The notes under the pieces are model-generated. The model saw only the letters and a program-made list of their open reading frames with translations. It did no database searches and had not been told where the DNA came from. DNA of 64,000 bases from positions 10,682,501 through 10,746,500 of the forward strand of contig NZ_CP012670.1 of the NCBI RefSeq assembly GCF_004135735.1, in the 5' to 3' direction. Source of the DNA: Sorangium cellulosum (GTDB lineage: Bacteria > Myxococcota_A > Polyangia > Polyangiales > Polyangiaceae). Shown piece after piece: positions 41,922 through 48,910 of this stretch. The position numbers and the translations under genes were made by a program. Position 1 is the stretch's first letter, and every line of letters starts with the position of its first letter.

Positions 41922-42833
41922 TCAGGCCGCCCGCCGCAGGCCCGCGTCCTCCACGAGCCGCGGCACCCAGTCCTCCGCCCCGATGGAGCGCATGTGCAGG
42001 CCCGCGAGCCCCGGGACGTCGCGGAGCCCCTGGAGCAGCTCCAGCGTGATCCGGTAGCTCTCGCCCTCGGCGTCGCCGCTCTTGCGCACGCGCTCGATGA
42101 GGTGCTCGGGGACCACGAGGCCGGGCACCTTCTGCAGGAAGCTCAGCCGATCCACCCCCGCGAAGGGGAAGATCGCCGCGACGAAGCGCGCGCGCTCGTG
42201 CAGGCCGCGCTCGACCACCGCCGCCATCCAGCGGCGCATCGGCGCCAGCTCGAACACCGCCTGCACCTGGATGAAGCGCGCGCCCGCCTCGATCTTCGCC
42301 GCGAGCCGCTCCATCGCCCCCGCGATCGCCTGCTCGGGGCACGGGAAATCGATGGTCCCGACGTGGAAATAGGGCGCCGGCGAGAGGCCGTCGCCATTGA
42401 AGAGCTTCCCCTCGCGTGTCATGCGGCTCGTCAGCCGGATCGCCGTCAGGCTGTCCACGTCGCTCACCTCCTTCGCGTCCGGATCGGAGCCGATGGAGCA
42501 CGGATAGCCGCCCAGGATGATGAGGTTCGACAGCCCGAGCGCCGCCATGCCGAGGAGGTCGCCCTGGAGGGCGATCTTGTTCCTGTGGCGGAGCGAGAAC
42601 TGGAGCACCGGCTCGACCCCCTCCTGCCGCACCAGGTGCCCGACGGCCATGTTCGCGCAGCGCGCCTGGGAGAGCAGGTGGTCGTTGATCTGCACCACGT
42701 CCACGCAGCCCGCCATGGCGCGCGCGTGCTGCAGCAGCCGCGTCGGATCGTGGTGCCGCGGGGGCGTCAGCTCGGCGGATACGAGGAACCGGCGCTCCTC
42801 CAGGAGGCGCTCCATCTTCGACCGGGTCGTCAT
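41922..42833 (-). CDS. Methylenetetrahydrofolate reductase-family protein
   Basis: The protein has 303 residues and covers the TIM-barrel FAD domain of MetF. Visible pieces are FLVSAELTPPRHHDPTRLL, VDVVQINDHLLSQARC, LGLSNLIILGGYPC and HVGTIDFPCPEQA. Enzymes of this family reduce methylene-tetrahydrofolate to methyl-tetrahydrofolate. The ATG at 42833 has AGGAGCAGGAC upstream. It begins 16 bases after the MSMEG_0570-like gene, so it is very likely the last gene of the Nit1C operon, which is not usual for that cluster as I know it. Confidence 0.85.
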   Translation of the reverse strand: MTTRSKMERLLEERRFLVSAELTPPRHHDPTRLLQHARAMAGCVDVVQINDHLLSQARCANMAVGHLVRQEGVEPVLQFSLRHRNKIALQGDLLGMAALGLSNLIILGGYPCSIGSDPDAKEVSDVDSLTAIRLTSRMTREGKLFNGDGLSPAPYFHVGTIDFPCPEQAIAGAMERLAAKIEAGARFIQVQAVFELAPMRRWMAAVVERGLHERARFVAAIFPFAGVDRLSFLQKVPGLVVPEHLIERVRKSGDAEGESYRITLELLQGLRDVPGLAGLHMRSIGAEDWVPRLVEDAGLRRAA

Positions 42834-42849
42834 CGTCCTGCTCCTTCCG

Positions 42850-43137
42850 TCACTCGACAAACCTGAGGACCCGGACCCGGGCCCCGCGCTGGCGGCGGAA
42901 TCGCGCGGCCGTGCTCGATATGCGCGCCGCCTCCGCCTGGGCCAGGGTGCAGTGGAATCCGTACTTCTGGAGGACCCGCTCGCTCGCGATGCCGAGCGCC
43001 GTCCGGCAGCGCGACACGAAATCGTCGATGTCGTAGCTCCCCCCGACATCGAGGTGATCCTTGATCACGAGCGACGGCGAATAGCAGACCTGCTGCTCGC
43101 CGCCCGGCCACTCGATCACGAAACGCATCTCCGGCAT
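42850..43137 (-). CDS. MSMEG_0570-family nitrogen starvation response protein
   Basis: A 95-residue protein with the family pattern MPEMRFVIEWPGGEQQVCYS, then VIKDHLDVGGSYDIDDFVSR, then RVLQKYGFHCTLA. The family is a small conserved component of the Nit1C/nitrogen-starvation cluster and has no known activity. Its start at 43137 lies 22 bases inside the upstream glycosyltransferase gene, which supports translational coupling. Confidence 0.92.
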   Translation of the reverse strand: MPEMRFVIEWPGGEQQVCYSPSLVIKDHLDVGGSYDIDDFVSRCRTALGIASERVLQKYGFHCTLAQAEAARISSTAARFRRQRGARVRVLRFVE

Positions 43138-44369
43138 GGGTCGCTCCTGCGCGGGCGATGATCGAGGAAATCGCGGTACAGGGCGGCCGCAATGCGGGCC
43201 GATCGATCCCACGTGTAGCCGCCCGCGGTCTCCATCGCCGCGGCGCGCAGGCGCCGCCTCACCCCCTCGTCCAGGATAGCCTCCATCGCTCGGGCGAGAT
43301 CCTCGATCCTCGCAGGGTCGACCAGCAGCGCGTTCTCTCCGTCCCTGAGAAACTCGGTAAAGGGAGGCTGCGCGGAGCTCACCACCGGCGCGCCCGACGC
43401 CATCGCCTCGAGCAGGACCAGGCCGAATCCCTCGCGGACGGACGGGAAGACGAACGCGTCGGCCAGGCGATAGAGGGGCGGGATCAGCGCGTCGGGCAGC
43501 ACGCCCGCGAGGACGAGCGGCGGCGGCGAGGGGCCCTGGGGCGCCGGGAGGAGGCCGCTCTCCCGCGCGATGGCGTCGAACTCGCGCTGGTAGGGCGCGT
43601 GATCGAACAGCGTCTCTCCGCCCGCGATGACGAGCTGGGCGCCGGGCAGGCGCCTCCGCACCCGGATGAACGCCTTGAGCAGGTGGATCGAGTTCTTGCG
43701 CGGCTCGACGCCGCCCACGGTCACGAAGAGCGGCGACCCGGTGGCGGAGAGGCGCCTCCGCAGCGCCGCCTCGCTTCCGTCCGGCGCCGGCGTGAAGCGC
43801 CGGAGGCTGACCCCGTTCGGCACGATCGCCGCGTCGACGCCGAGGTCCGCCCGGAGCACCTTCCGCCACGCCTCGCTGACCGCGAGGCACGCGTCCGCCT
43901 CGCGCACGGCGCGCTCCTGGCACGCGCGCAGGTACGGGCTGTCGTAATCGTCGAGGTGGTGCACCGTCCGGAGGAAATGGGGGACGCGCCCCTCGGCGCG
44001 CAGCGTCGCGAGCGCGTTCGCGCTGATGCAATCCTGGGCGTGCCAGATGTCGTGCCGCGTCCCGAGCCGCCGGAGCCCGGTCACGAGCTCTTCGATGCGC
44101 TGCTCCACGACCGCGTCGATGCCCGCGGGGGCGGGGGCGGCGGGCACGAGGACCGCGGGGCAGCGCGGCGCGCGGTAGAAGCCGCCCTGGTCCTTGTTGA
44201 GCGCGTAGATGCACGTCGCCACGCCGAGATCCTGGAGCGCCTCCGCGAGCTCCACCGTGTGCACGACGCCGCCGCGCGGCTTCGTGGAGTAGGTGAGGAG
44301 CGCGACCGAGAGCGGCGCGCCGCCCGCGGCGCCGGCGCTCATCGCGCCGCCTGCGGTCCCGGCGCTCAT
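43116..44369 (-). CDS. MSMEG_0565-family glycosyltransferase
   Basis: The protein has 417 residues and a GT-B fold. The N-terminal domain starts with VALLTYSTKPRGGVVHTVEL. The C-terminal nucleotide-sugar domain has VGGVEPRKNSIHLLKAF and the E-x7-E motif REGFGLVLLEAMASGAPVV, as in GT4 enzymes. This family is a regular member of the Nit1C cluster, where its product is not known. The ATG at 44369 overlaps the stop of the PurM-like gene by four bases (ATGA). A short duplication in its first codons (MSAGTAGGAMSAGAAGG) leaves a second possible start. Confidence 0.92.
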   Translation of the reverse strand: MSAGTAGGAMSAGAAGGAPLSVALLTYSTKPRGGVVHTVELAEALQDLGVATCIYALNKDQGGFYRAPRCPAVLVPAAPAPAGIDAVVEQRIEELVTGLRRLGTRHDIWHAQDCISANALATLRAEGRVPHFLRTVHHLDDYDSPYLRACQERAVREADACLAVSEAWRKVLRADLGVDAAIVPNGVSLRRFTPAPDGSEAALRRRLSATGSPLFVTVGGVEPRKNSIHLLKAFIRVRRRLPGAQLVIAGGETLFDHAPYQREFDAIARESGLLPAPQGPSPPPLVLAGVLPDALIPPLYRLADAFVFPSVREGFGLVLLEAMASGAPVVSSAQPPFTEFLRDGENALLVDPARIEDLARAMEAILDEGVRRRLRAAAMETAGGYTWDRSARIAAALYRDFLDHRPRRSDPCRRCVS

Positions 44370-45394
44370 CGGGCCGCCTCGCGCCCGAGCCCCGTGAGCG
44401 GCTCCGCGGAGAGGTCCCAGAGCGTGTGGCGCTCGCCGCCGGCCGTCAGGGTGAGCCGCCGGGAGCCGTCGACCGCGCCGACCGCCGCGCTCGCGATGCC
44501 CCGGCGCGCGAACGCCGAGAGCACGTCGCCGGCGGCCTCGGGGCGCACGCTGAGCAGGAACCCGTAGCTCGGGAACGCGAGCAGCCAGCGCTCGAGCGGC
44601 AAATCGCGCGCCTCGCGCGGCCGCGGGACGGCCTCGACGTCGAGCACCGCGCCGGCGCCGGAGGTCTCGAGGAGCATGAGCAGCGTCCCCACGAGGCCGC
44701 CCATGCTGATGTCCTTGCCGGCGTCGCACAGCCCCGCCTCGGCGAGCGCGGGCAGCACCTCGAGATCGCCGCGGAGCCGCGCCGGAGCCGCGCCGGTCGA
44801 GGCATCCCAGAACGGGTGCTCCGGGTGCATCCTGCCGCGCAGGTCGATCGCCGCGACGAGCACGTCGCCCGGGCGCGCCGCGAAGCTCGTGATGAGCCGC
44901 CGGGCCCGCCCCACGATGGCCACGGCCAGGGCGTTGTACGGGCTGCGCGCGCTCATGTGGCCCCCGACGATCGGCACGCCGTAGGCGCGCGACGCCGCCA
45001 TCATGCCCTCCCAGACCGGCTCCAGCGCGCCGGCCGAGGTCCCCCAGACGACGTCGACCACGGCGAGCGGGCGGCCTCCCATCGCGTGGATGTCGCTGAC
45101 GTTGACCATCACCGCGCTGTAGCCGGCGAACCGCGGGTCCCCTTCGAGGAACGCGGGCCAGATCCCCTCGGCCGCGAGGAGCAGGTGGCCGTCCCCGTCC
45201 GGGATGACCGCGCAGTCGTCGCCGAGCGCGATGGCGCCCGCGCCGCGCGCCGCGGGCGACGGGGCCGCGCCGGGGCTGCCGGCGGGCCAGGCCGCGCCGG
45301 CGCCGCCGGCCAGGTGCCGCGCCGGGATCTGCACGTCCTTCTTCGCGAGGATGCCCAGCGCGCCGCGCAGGTGGGCCGCGATGCCGGCGAGCAT
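44366..45394 (-). CDS. PurM/AIR-synthase-like protein of the Nit1C cluster (Sll0787 family)
   Basis: The protein has 342 residues. It has the two-domain ATP-binding fold of AIR synthase and selenophosphate synthetase, with GDDCAVIPD in the first half and SDIHAMGGRPLAVVD and DISMGGLVGTLLML later. Family members occur only in this cluster and have no proven substrate. In some genomes it is fused to the GNAT domain (the C-terminal half of MSMEG_0567). Here the two are separate genes that share one base (TGATG at 45394). Confidence 0.9.
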   Translation of the reverse strand: MLAGIAAHLRGALGILAKKDVQIPARHLAGGAGAAWPAGSPGAAPSPAARGAGAIALGDDCAVIPDGDGHLLLAAEGIWPAFLEGDPRFAGYSAVMVNVSDIHAMGGRPLAVVDVVWGTSAGALEPVWEGMMAASRAYGVPIVGGHMSARSPYNALAVAIVGRARRLITSFAARPGDVLVAAIDLRGRMHPEHPFWDASTGAAPARLRGDLEVLPALAEAGLCDAGKDISMGGLVGTLLMLLETSGAGAVLDVEAVPRPREARDLPLERWLLAFPSYGFLLSVRPEAAGDVLSAFARRGIASAAVGAVDGSRRLTLTAGGERHTLWDLSAEPLTGLGREAAR

Positions 45395-45900
45395 CAGCCG
45401 AACCCCGGCCCGGGCGGGCGGCGGGGCTCGTCGCCCGGCGGGTAGCTCGCGAGGTCGGCCTCCATCAGGTGGTGCGGGTGATCGCGGTGGGTGCGCTCCT
45501 CGAGGGAGCGCCAGTGGATGCTCTCGAAGAACGGGACGTTCGCCGCCTGGACGAGCGCGAGGAACCGCCGGCACCCCCAGCCGTGGGCCGTGGTGACCGC
45601 CTTGTGCACGAGGCCGCGGCCGACCACGCCCTGCTTGCGGTGGGCCCGCGCGACGCCGAGCCGGCCGCCGTGCCAGACGCCGGGCTCCACCTCGTAGATG
45701 CGCACCACGCCGACGACCTCCTCGCCCTCGCGCGCCCCGCGCTGCACGGCGACGATCGGGGACGCCGAGGCGTCCCACGCGTCCTCATCCGTGCCCCTGA
45801 ACAGCCCTTGCTCGTCGCAGAAGATGGCCCGGCGCAAGCGGAGGTACTGGAGATAGGCCTCCCGGCTCTGCGCCAGCTCGAAGCTGTAACGTGGCGTCAT
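45394..45900 (-). CDS. GNAT acetyltransferase of the Nit1C cluster (MSMEG_0567 N-terminal type)
   Basis: The protein has 168 residues with a GNAT core. The acetyl-CoA loop appears as RLGVARAHRKQGVVGRGLVH, and ANVPFFESIHW corresponds to the late strand-helix. Such proteins acetylate amines, but the acceptor here is unknown. The start ATG at 45900 lies 116 bases inside the upstream radical SAM frame, an unusually long overlap, and the stop shares a base with the next start. It probably works on the same small molecule as the neighbouring enzymes. Confidence 0.9.
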   Translation of the reverse strand: MTPRYSFELAQSREAYLQYLRLRRAIFCDEQGLFRGTDEDAWDASASPIVAVQRGAREGEEVVGVVRIYEVEPGVWHGGRLGVARAHRKQGVVGRGLVHKAVTTAHGWGCRRFLALVQAANVPFFESIHWRSLEERTHRDHPHHLMEADLASYPPGDEPRRPPGPGFG

Positions 45901-47122
45901 CGGTGCTCTCCGAGGTGGGTGTCACGACCGCGGCGGGGTCCGCCGGCGCCGCGGCCCGCCCTGCCGCCTCGAAGCCCGAGAGCCCCGAGCAGGCGCCGCA
46001 GCGGGCGCAGCCCGCCTTCACGTCCGTCGAAAGCAGCCCGGCGCGCGCGAGCCGCGGGCCGAGGTGCGCGTAGAGCGCCCGCATGAAGTCCGCCGACGGC
46101 GGCGCGCGGTCGGCCGAGGGCGTCCCCGGGACGGGCACGAGCGGGACCAGGAACGGGTAGACCCCCATCGCGACGAGCCGCTCGCTCGCGCCGAGCAGCG
46201 CCTCCAGCGAGTCGCCGAGGCCGGCGATGAGGTAGGTCGACACCTGGCCGCGCCCGAAGACGCGCACGGCGGCCTCGAACGCCTCGAAGTAGCGCGCGAC
46301 GCTCACCTCGGCCTTGCCCGGCATCACGGCCGCGCGCACCGCGTCCTCGACCGCCTCGAGGTGCATGCCCAGGCTGTCGACGCCGGCCGCGCGCATCCGC
46401 TCGAACCAGGCGAAATCCTCGGGCGGCTCGCACTGCGCCTGCACCGGCAGGCCGGCGGCCGCCTTGATGGCGCGCGCGCAGTCGGCGAGGTGCGCCGCGC
46501 CCCGGTCCGCGGACCGCGGCGTGCCGGTGGTCAGGGTCACGTGCCGCACCCCGTCGAGCCGCGCCGCCGCCTCGGCGACCTCGGCGAGCTGCTCCGGCGT
46601 CTTCTTCGCGAGGGTGCGGCCCGCCGCGAGCGACTGCCCGATCGCGCAGAAGGCGCACGCCCTGGCCGGGTCGCTGTACCGGACGCACGTCTGGAGCACC
46701 GTCGAGGCGAGGACGTCGGCGCCGTGCAGCAGCGCGATCTTGGGGTACGGGATCCCGTCCCGGGTCGAGAGGGCGTAGAAGCGCGGCGCCTTCACGAGCG
46801 CGATCGGCGCGAGCGCCCGGCCGTCGCGCTCGACCACCCCCGCCCCGTCGCGCCCGATCCGCGCCACGAAGGGCGATGTCGCGGCCGGGCCCGTGTGGAT
46901 CGGGATCATCACCGTGGCGCCGCCGAGCGTCGCGGCCACGTGCCCGGTCGGCCCGGCCCCGCCGCGGCGCGAGGTCCACGCCGCGGCGCGACCGTCGCCC
47001 GGGCCGGCTCCGGGCTCCGGGGGGGCTAAAGGCGCGGCCCCGCCTCCGGGCGCGCCCCCGGGGCCCTCAACCACCCTCAGGCCGGACGACTGGAGCTCGG
47101 TGATCAGCGTCTGTGGTTCCAT
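45785..47122 (-). CDS. MSMEG_0568-family radical SAM protein
   Basis: The protein has 445 residues. The 4Fe-4S cysteines are C146, C156 and C159 (CVRYSDPARACAFC), with a longer first gap than the classic CxxxCxxC, as is normal for this family. A second Cys cluster (CARCGACSG, about 380) may bind another cluster. The start ATG at 47122 lies 56 bases inside the nitrilase gene. The last 60 residues are low-complexity and overlap the GNAT gene by 116 bases, so the original stop may have been lost. The reaction is unknown; it is a core enzyme of Nit1C. Confidence 0.9.
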   Translation of the reverse strand: MEPQTLITELQSSGLRVVEGPGGAPGGGAAPLAPPEPGAGPGDGRAAAWTSRRGGAGPTGHVAATLGGATVMIPIHTGPAATSPFVARIGRDGAGVVERDGRALAPIALVKAPRFYALSTRDGIPYPKIALLHGADVLASTVLQTCVRYSDPARACAFCAIGQSLAAGRTLAKKTPEQLAEVAEAAARLDGVRHVTLTTGTPRSADRGAAHLADCARAIKAAAGLPVQAQCEPPEDFAWFERMRAAGVDSLGMHLEAVEDAVRAAVMPGKAEVSVARYFEAFEAAVRVFGRGQVSTYLIAGLGDSLEALLGASERLVAMGVYPFLVPLVPVPGTPSADRAPPSADFMRALYAHLGPRLARAGLLSTDVKAGCARCGACSGLSGFEAAGRAAAPADPAAVVTPTSESTDDATLQLRAGAEPGGLSPVPPLAPGHLLRRARAVQGHG

Positions 47123-48095
47123 GGTCCATCACCGCACGATCGAGGGAGGGGGCCCCTGGGCTGCCGGGGCCGAGCGTGATCGAGCGCTCCGCCGCATCCA
47201 TCCAGAGCCGCAGGAGGTCGGGGCGGGCGTAATGGCCCGCCGCATCCATCATCCGCTTTCGCTTCGTGATCAGGGCGAAGTCGAGCGTCGCGATGGCCAT
47301 GCCCTCGCCGTCGGTCACCGGGGGGCACGCGTGCGCGCCCTCCGGGGTCACGATGGCCGTCATGCACCCGCCGCGCAGCACGCCCTGGAGCTGCTCGCTC
47401 GGCGCGATCTCGCGCACCTGATCCGGGGTCAGGAAGGCCGTGGCGTTCACCACGAAGCAGCCCGACTCCAGCGCGTGGTGCTTTATCGTCGCCTCCATCT
47501 GCTCGGCGAAGATGGGCCCGACCAGCGAGCCGGGGAACTGGCTGCAATGGATCTGCTCGTGCTGCGCGATCAGCGCGAACCGCGCGAGGGGGTTGTAATG
47601 CTCCCAGCAGGCGAGCGCCCCGATCCTCCCGACCGCGGTGTCCACGGTCCTGAGCCCCGCGCCGTCGCCCTGCCCCCAGATCATCCGCTCGTGGTACGTC
47701 GGCGTGATCTTGCGCCGCCGGAGCGCGAGGGCGCCGTCCCTGTCGAAGACGAGCTGCGCGTTGTACAGCGTCCCGTGGTCGCGCTCGTTCACGCCGAGCA
47801 CCACGACCACGCCGTGCGCGCGCGCGGCGGCGGCCACCTCCCGTGTCACCGGGCCAGGGACGGTGACCGCCTCGTCGTAAAGCCGCATGTGCTCCTTGCC
47901 CATGGCGGGCGGGGGGAGCACGAAGGAGAAGTACGGATAACAGGGGACGAACGCCTCGGGAAAGACGCAGAGCTCCGCGCCCTCCTTCGCCGCCCTGGCG
48001 ATCGCGGCGACGACGCGCTCGACCGTCCCGTCCCGGCTCCCGAGGACGGGGCTGAGCTGCACCGCGGCGGCCCTGACCTTGCGCCTGGTATCCAT
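47067..48095 (-). CDS. Nitrilase of the Nit1C cluster (Nit6803 type)
   Basis: The protein has 342 residues and is a full nitrilase-superfamily enzyme. The catalytic triad is E47 (CVFPEAFVPC), K129 (LRRRKITPT) and C163 (ALACWEHYNPL). Members convert nitriles to carboxylate and ammonia. This branch is the signature of the Nit1C cluster, which has been linked to growth on cyanide. A Pro/Gly-rich C-terminal tail overlaps the radical SAM start. It starts 19 bases after the Sll0783-like gene. Confidence 0.94.
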   Translation of the reverse strand: MDTRRKVRAAAVQLSPVLGSRDGTVERVVAAIARAAKEGAELCVFPEAFVPCYPYFSFVLPPPAMGKEHMRLYDEAVTVPGPVTREVAAAARAHGVVVVLGVNERDHGTLYNAQLVFDRDGALALRRRKITPTYHERMIWGQGDGAGLRTVDTAVGRIGALACWEHYNPLARFALIAQHEQIHCSQFPGSLVGPIFAEQMEATIKHHALESGCFVVNATAFLTPDQVREIAPSEQLQGVLRGGCMTAIVTPEGAHACPPVTDGEGMAIATLDFALITKRKRMMDAAGHYARPDLLRLWMDAAERSITLGPGSPGAPSLDRAVMDHGTTDADHRAPVVRPEGG

Positions 48096-48114
48096 CGACC
48101 GACGCCGCGCCCGG

Positions 48115-48597
48115 CTAGAGCGTCCAGGAGTGCAGGATGAACGCGTCCTCGCGGCGGTGGAGCAGCTGGATGTCGAGCACGTCGAGCGGGCTGATCGGCT
48201 TGATGCCCGGGATCAGCGCGTGCTCGCCGTGGCCGTAGAGCGCCTGCAGCGCGAACCGACACGCATACACCTTGCCGCCCTCCTCCATGAACCGCACGAT
48301 CTGCTGGTTCACCGCGAGGTGCCCGGAGAACGCCTCGCTGCCGAGCTTGGGAAAGCCGCGCTGCAGCCCGAGCGTGACGCCCGGCCCGTAGAGGAGGACC
48401 GATGTCTCGAAGCCCTTGCGCTGGAGGCGGATGGCGGTGAGCAGGTTGACGAGCCCGATGGACCCCTCGAAAGCCACCGTGTGAAAGGTGACCAGCGCCT
48501 TCTCTCCCGGCTTCGCCTTGACGTCCTCGAAGGCCTTCTCCTCGTAATCGACCAGGAAGTCACCGGTGTTGTACGCGGGATACGTCGGCTTCGGCAT
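48115..48597 (-). CDS. MSMEG_0572/Sll0783-family nitrogen starvation response protein
   Basis: A 160-residue protein with a DsrE-like alpha-beta fold (ALVTFHTVAFEGSIGLVNLL, TSVLLYGPGVTLGLQRGFP). It is the first gene of the Nit1C operon. The cyanobacterial homologue sll0783 is strongly induced by nitrogen starvation, which is established knowledge for that organism. GGGAGAGG lies at suitable distance before ATG 48597. Its molecular role is not known. Confidence 0.93.
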   Translation of the reverse strand: MPKPTYPAYNTGDFLVDYEEKAFEDVKAKPGEKALVTFHTVAFEGSIGLVNLLTAIRLQRKGFETSVLLYGPGVTLGLQRGFPKLGSEAFSGHLAVNQQIVRFMEEGGKVYACRFALQALYGHGEHALIPGIKPISPLDVLDIQLLHRREDAFILHSWTL

Positions 48598-48910
48598 GGA
48601 TCACCTCTCCCTAGTAATGAATCAGGTGAGACCATAGCGATCCTCCGAACGCAAGCGAAATGCAGGACTCTTTACTTTTTTGATCCCGTGTCGGTCGCGG
48701 CGGGGGCGCGGCGATGGCGCCGCTCGACGGGCTTGATTCGCGCGCGACCGAGGGCGATCGCGCGCGAGCCACGATCTCGATTTCGATCCTCGATCTCGAG
48801 GATTTCAATGATGTTTCGCGGGGCCGTCCGCGGGATGGGGCGGGCTCGGGGAGGGGAGGACGCGCGCGTCGGGCGGCGGCGCGGCAGAGGAGGGGCGGCG
48901 CTCCGCGCGG
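48598..48910. other. Upstream region of the Nit1C operon
   Basis: A gap of 313 bases between the Nit1C operon and the end of rnr, with no gene. It is AT-richer near 48600-48690 than the rest of the window, as expected for a promoter. I found no convincing sigma-54 (GG-N10-GC) element. A palindrome lies at 48786-48803. Confidence 0.5.
48786..48803. promoter_or_regulatory. 18-base palindrome upstream of the Nit1C operon
   Basis: The sequence ATCCTCGATCTCGAGGAT has perfect 8-base arms around two bases, embedded in CGATCTCGATTTCGATC-like repeats. It could be an operator about 190 bases upstream of the first Nit1C start, or a hairpin behind rnr. Both are guesses. Confidence 0.35.

Noticed and set aside
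48598..48700. Sigma-54 promoter for the Nit1C operon
   Set aside because: Looked for GG-N10-GC spacing upstream of 48597 and found no acceptable match.
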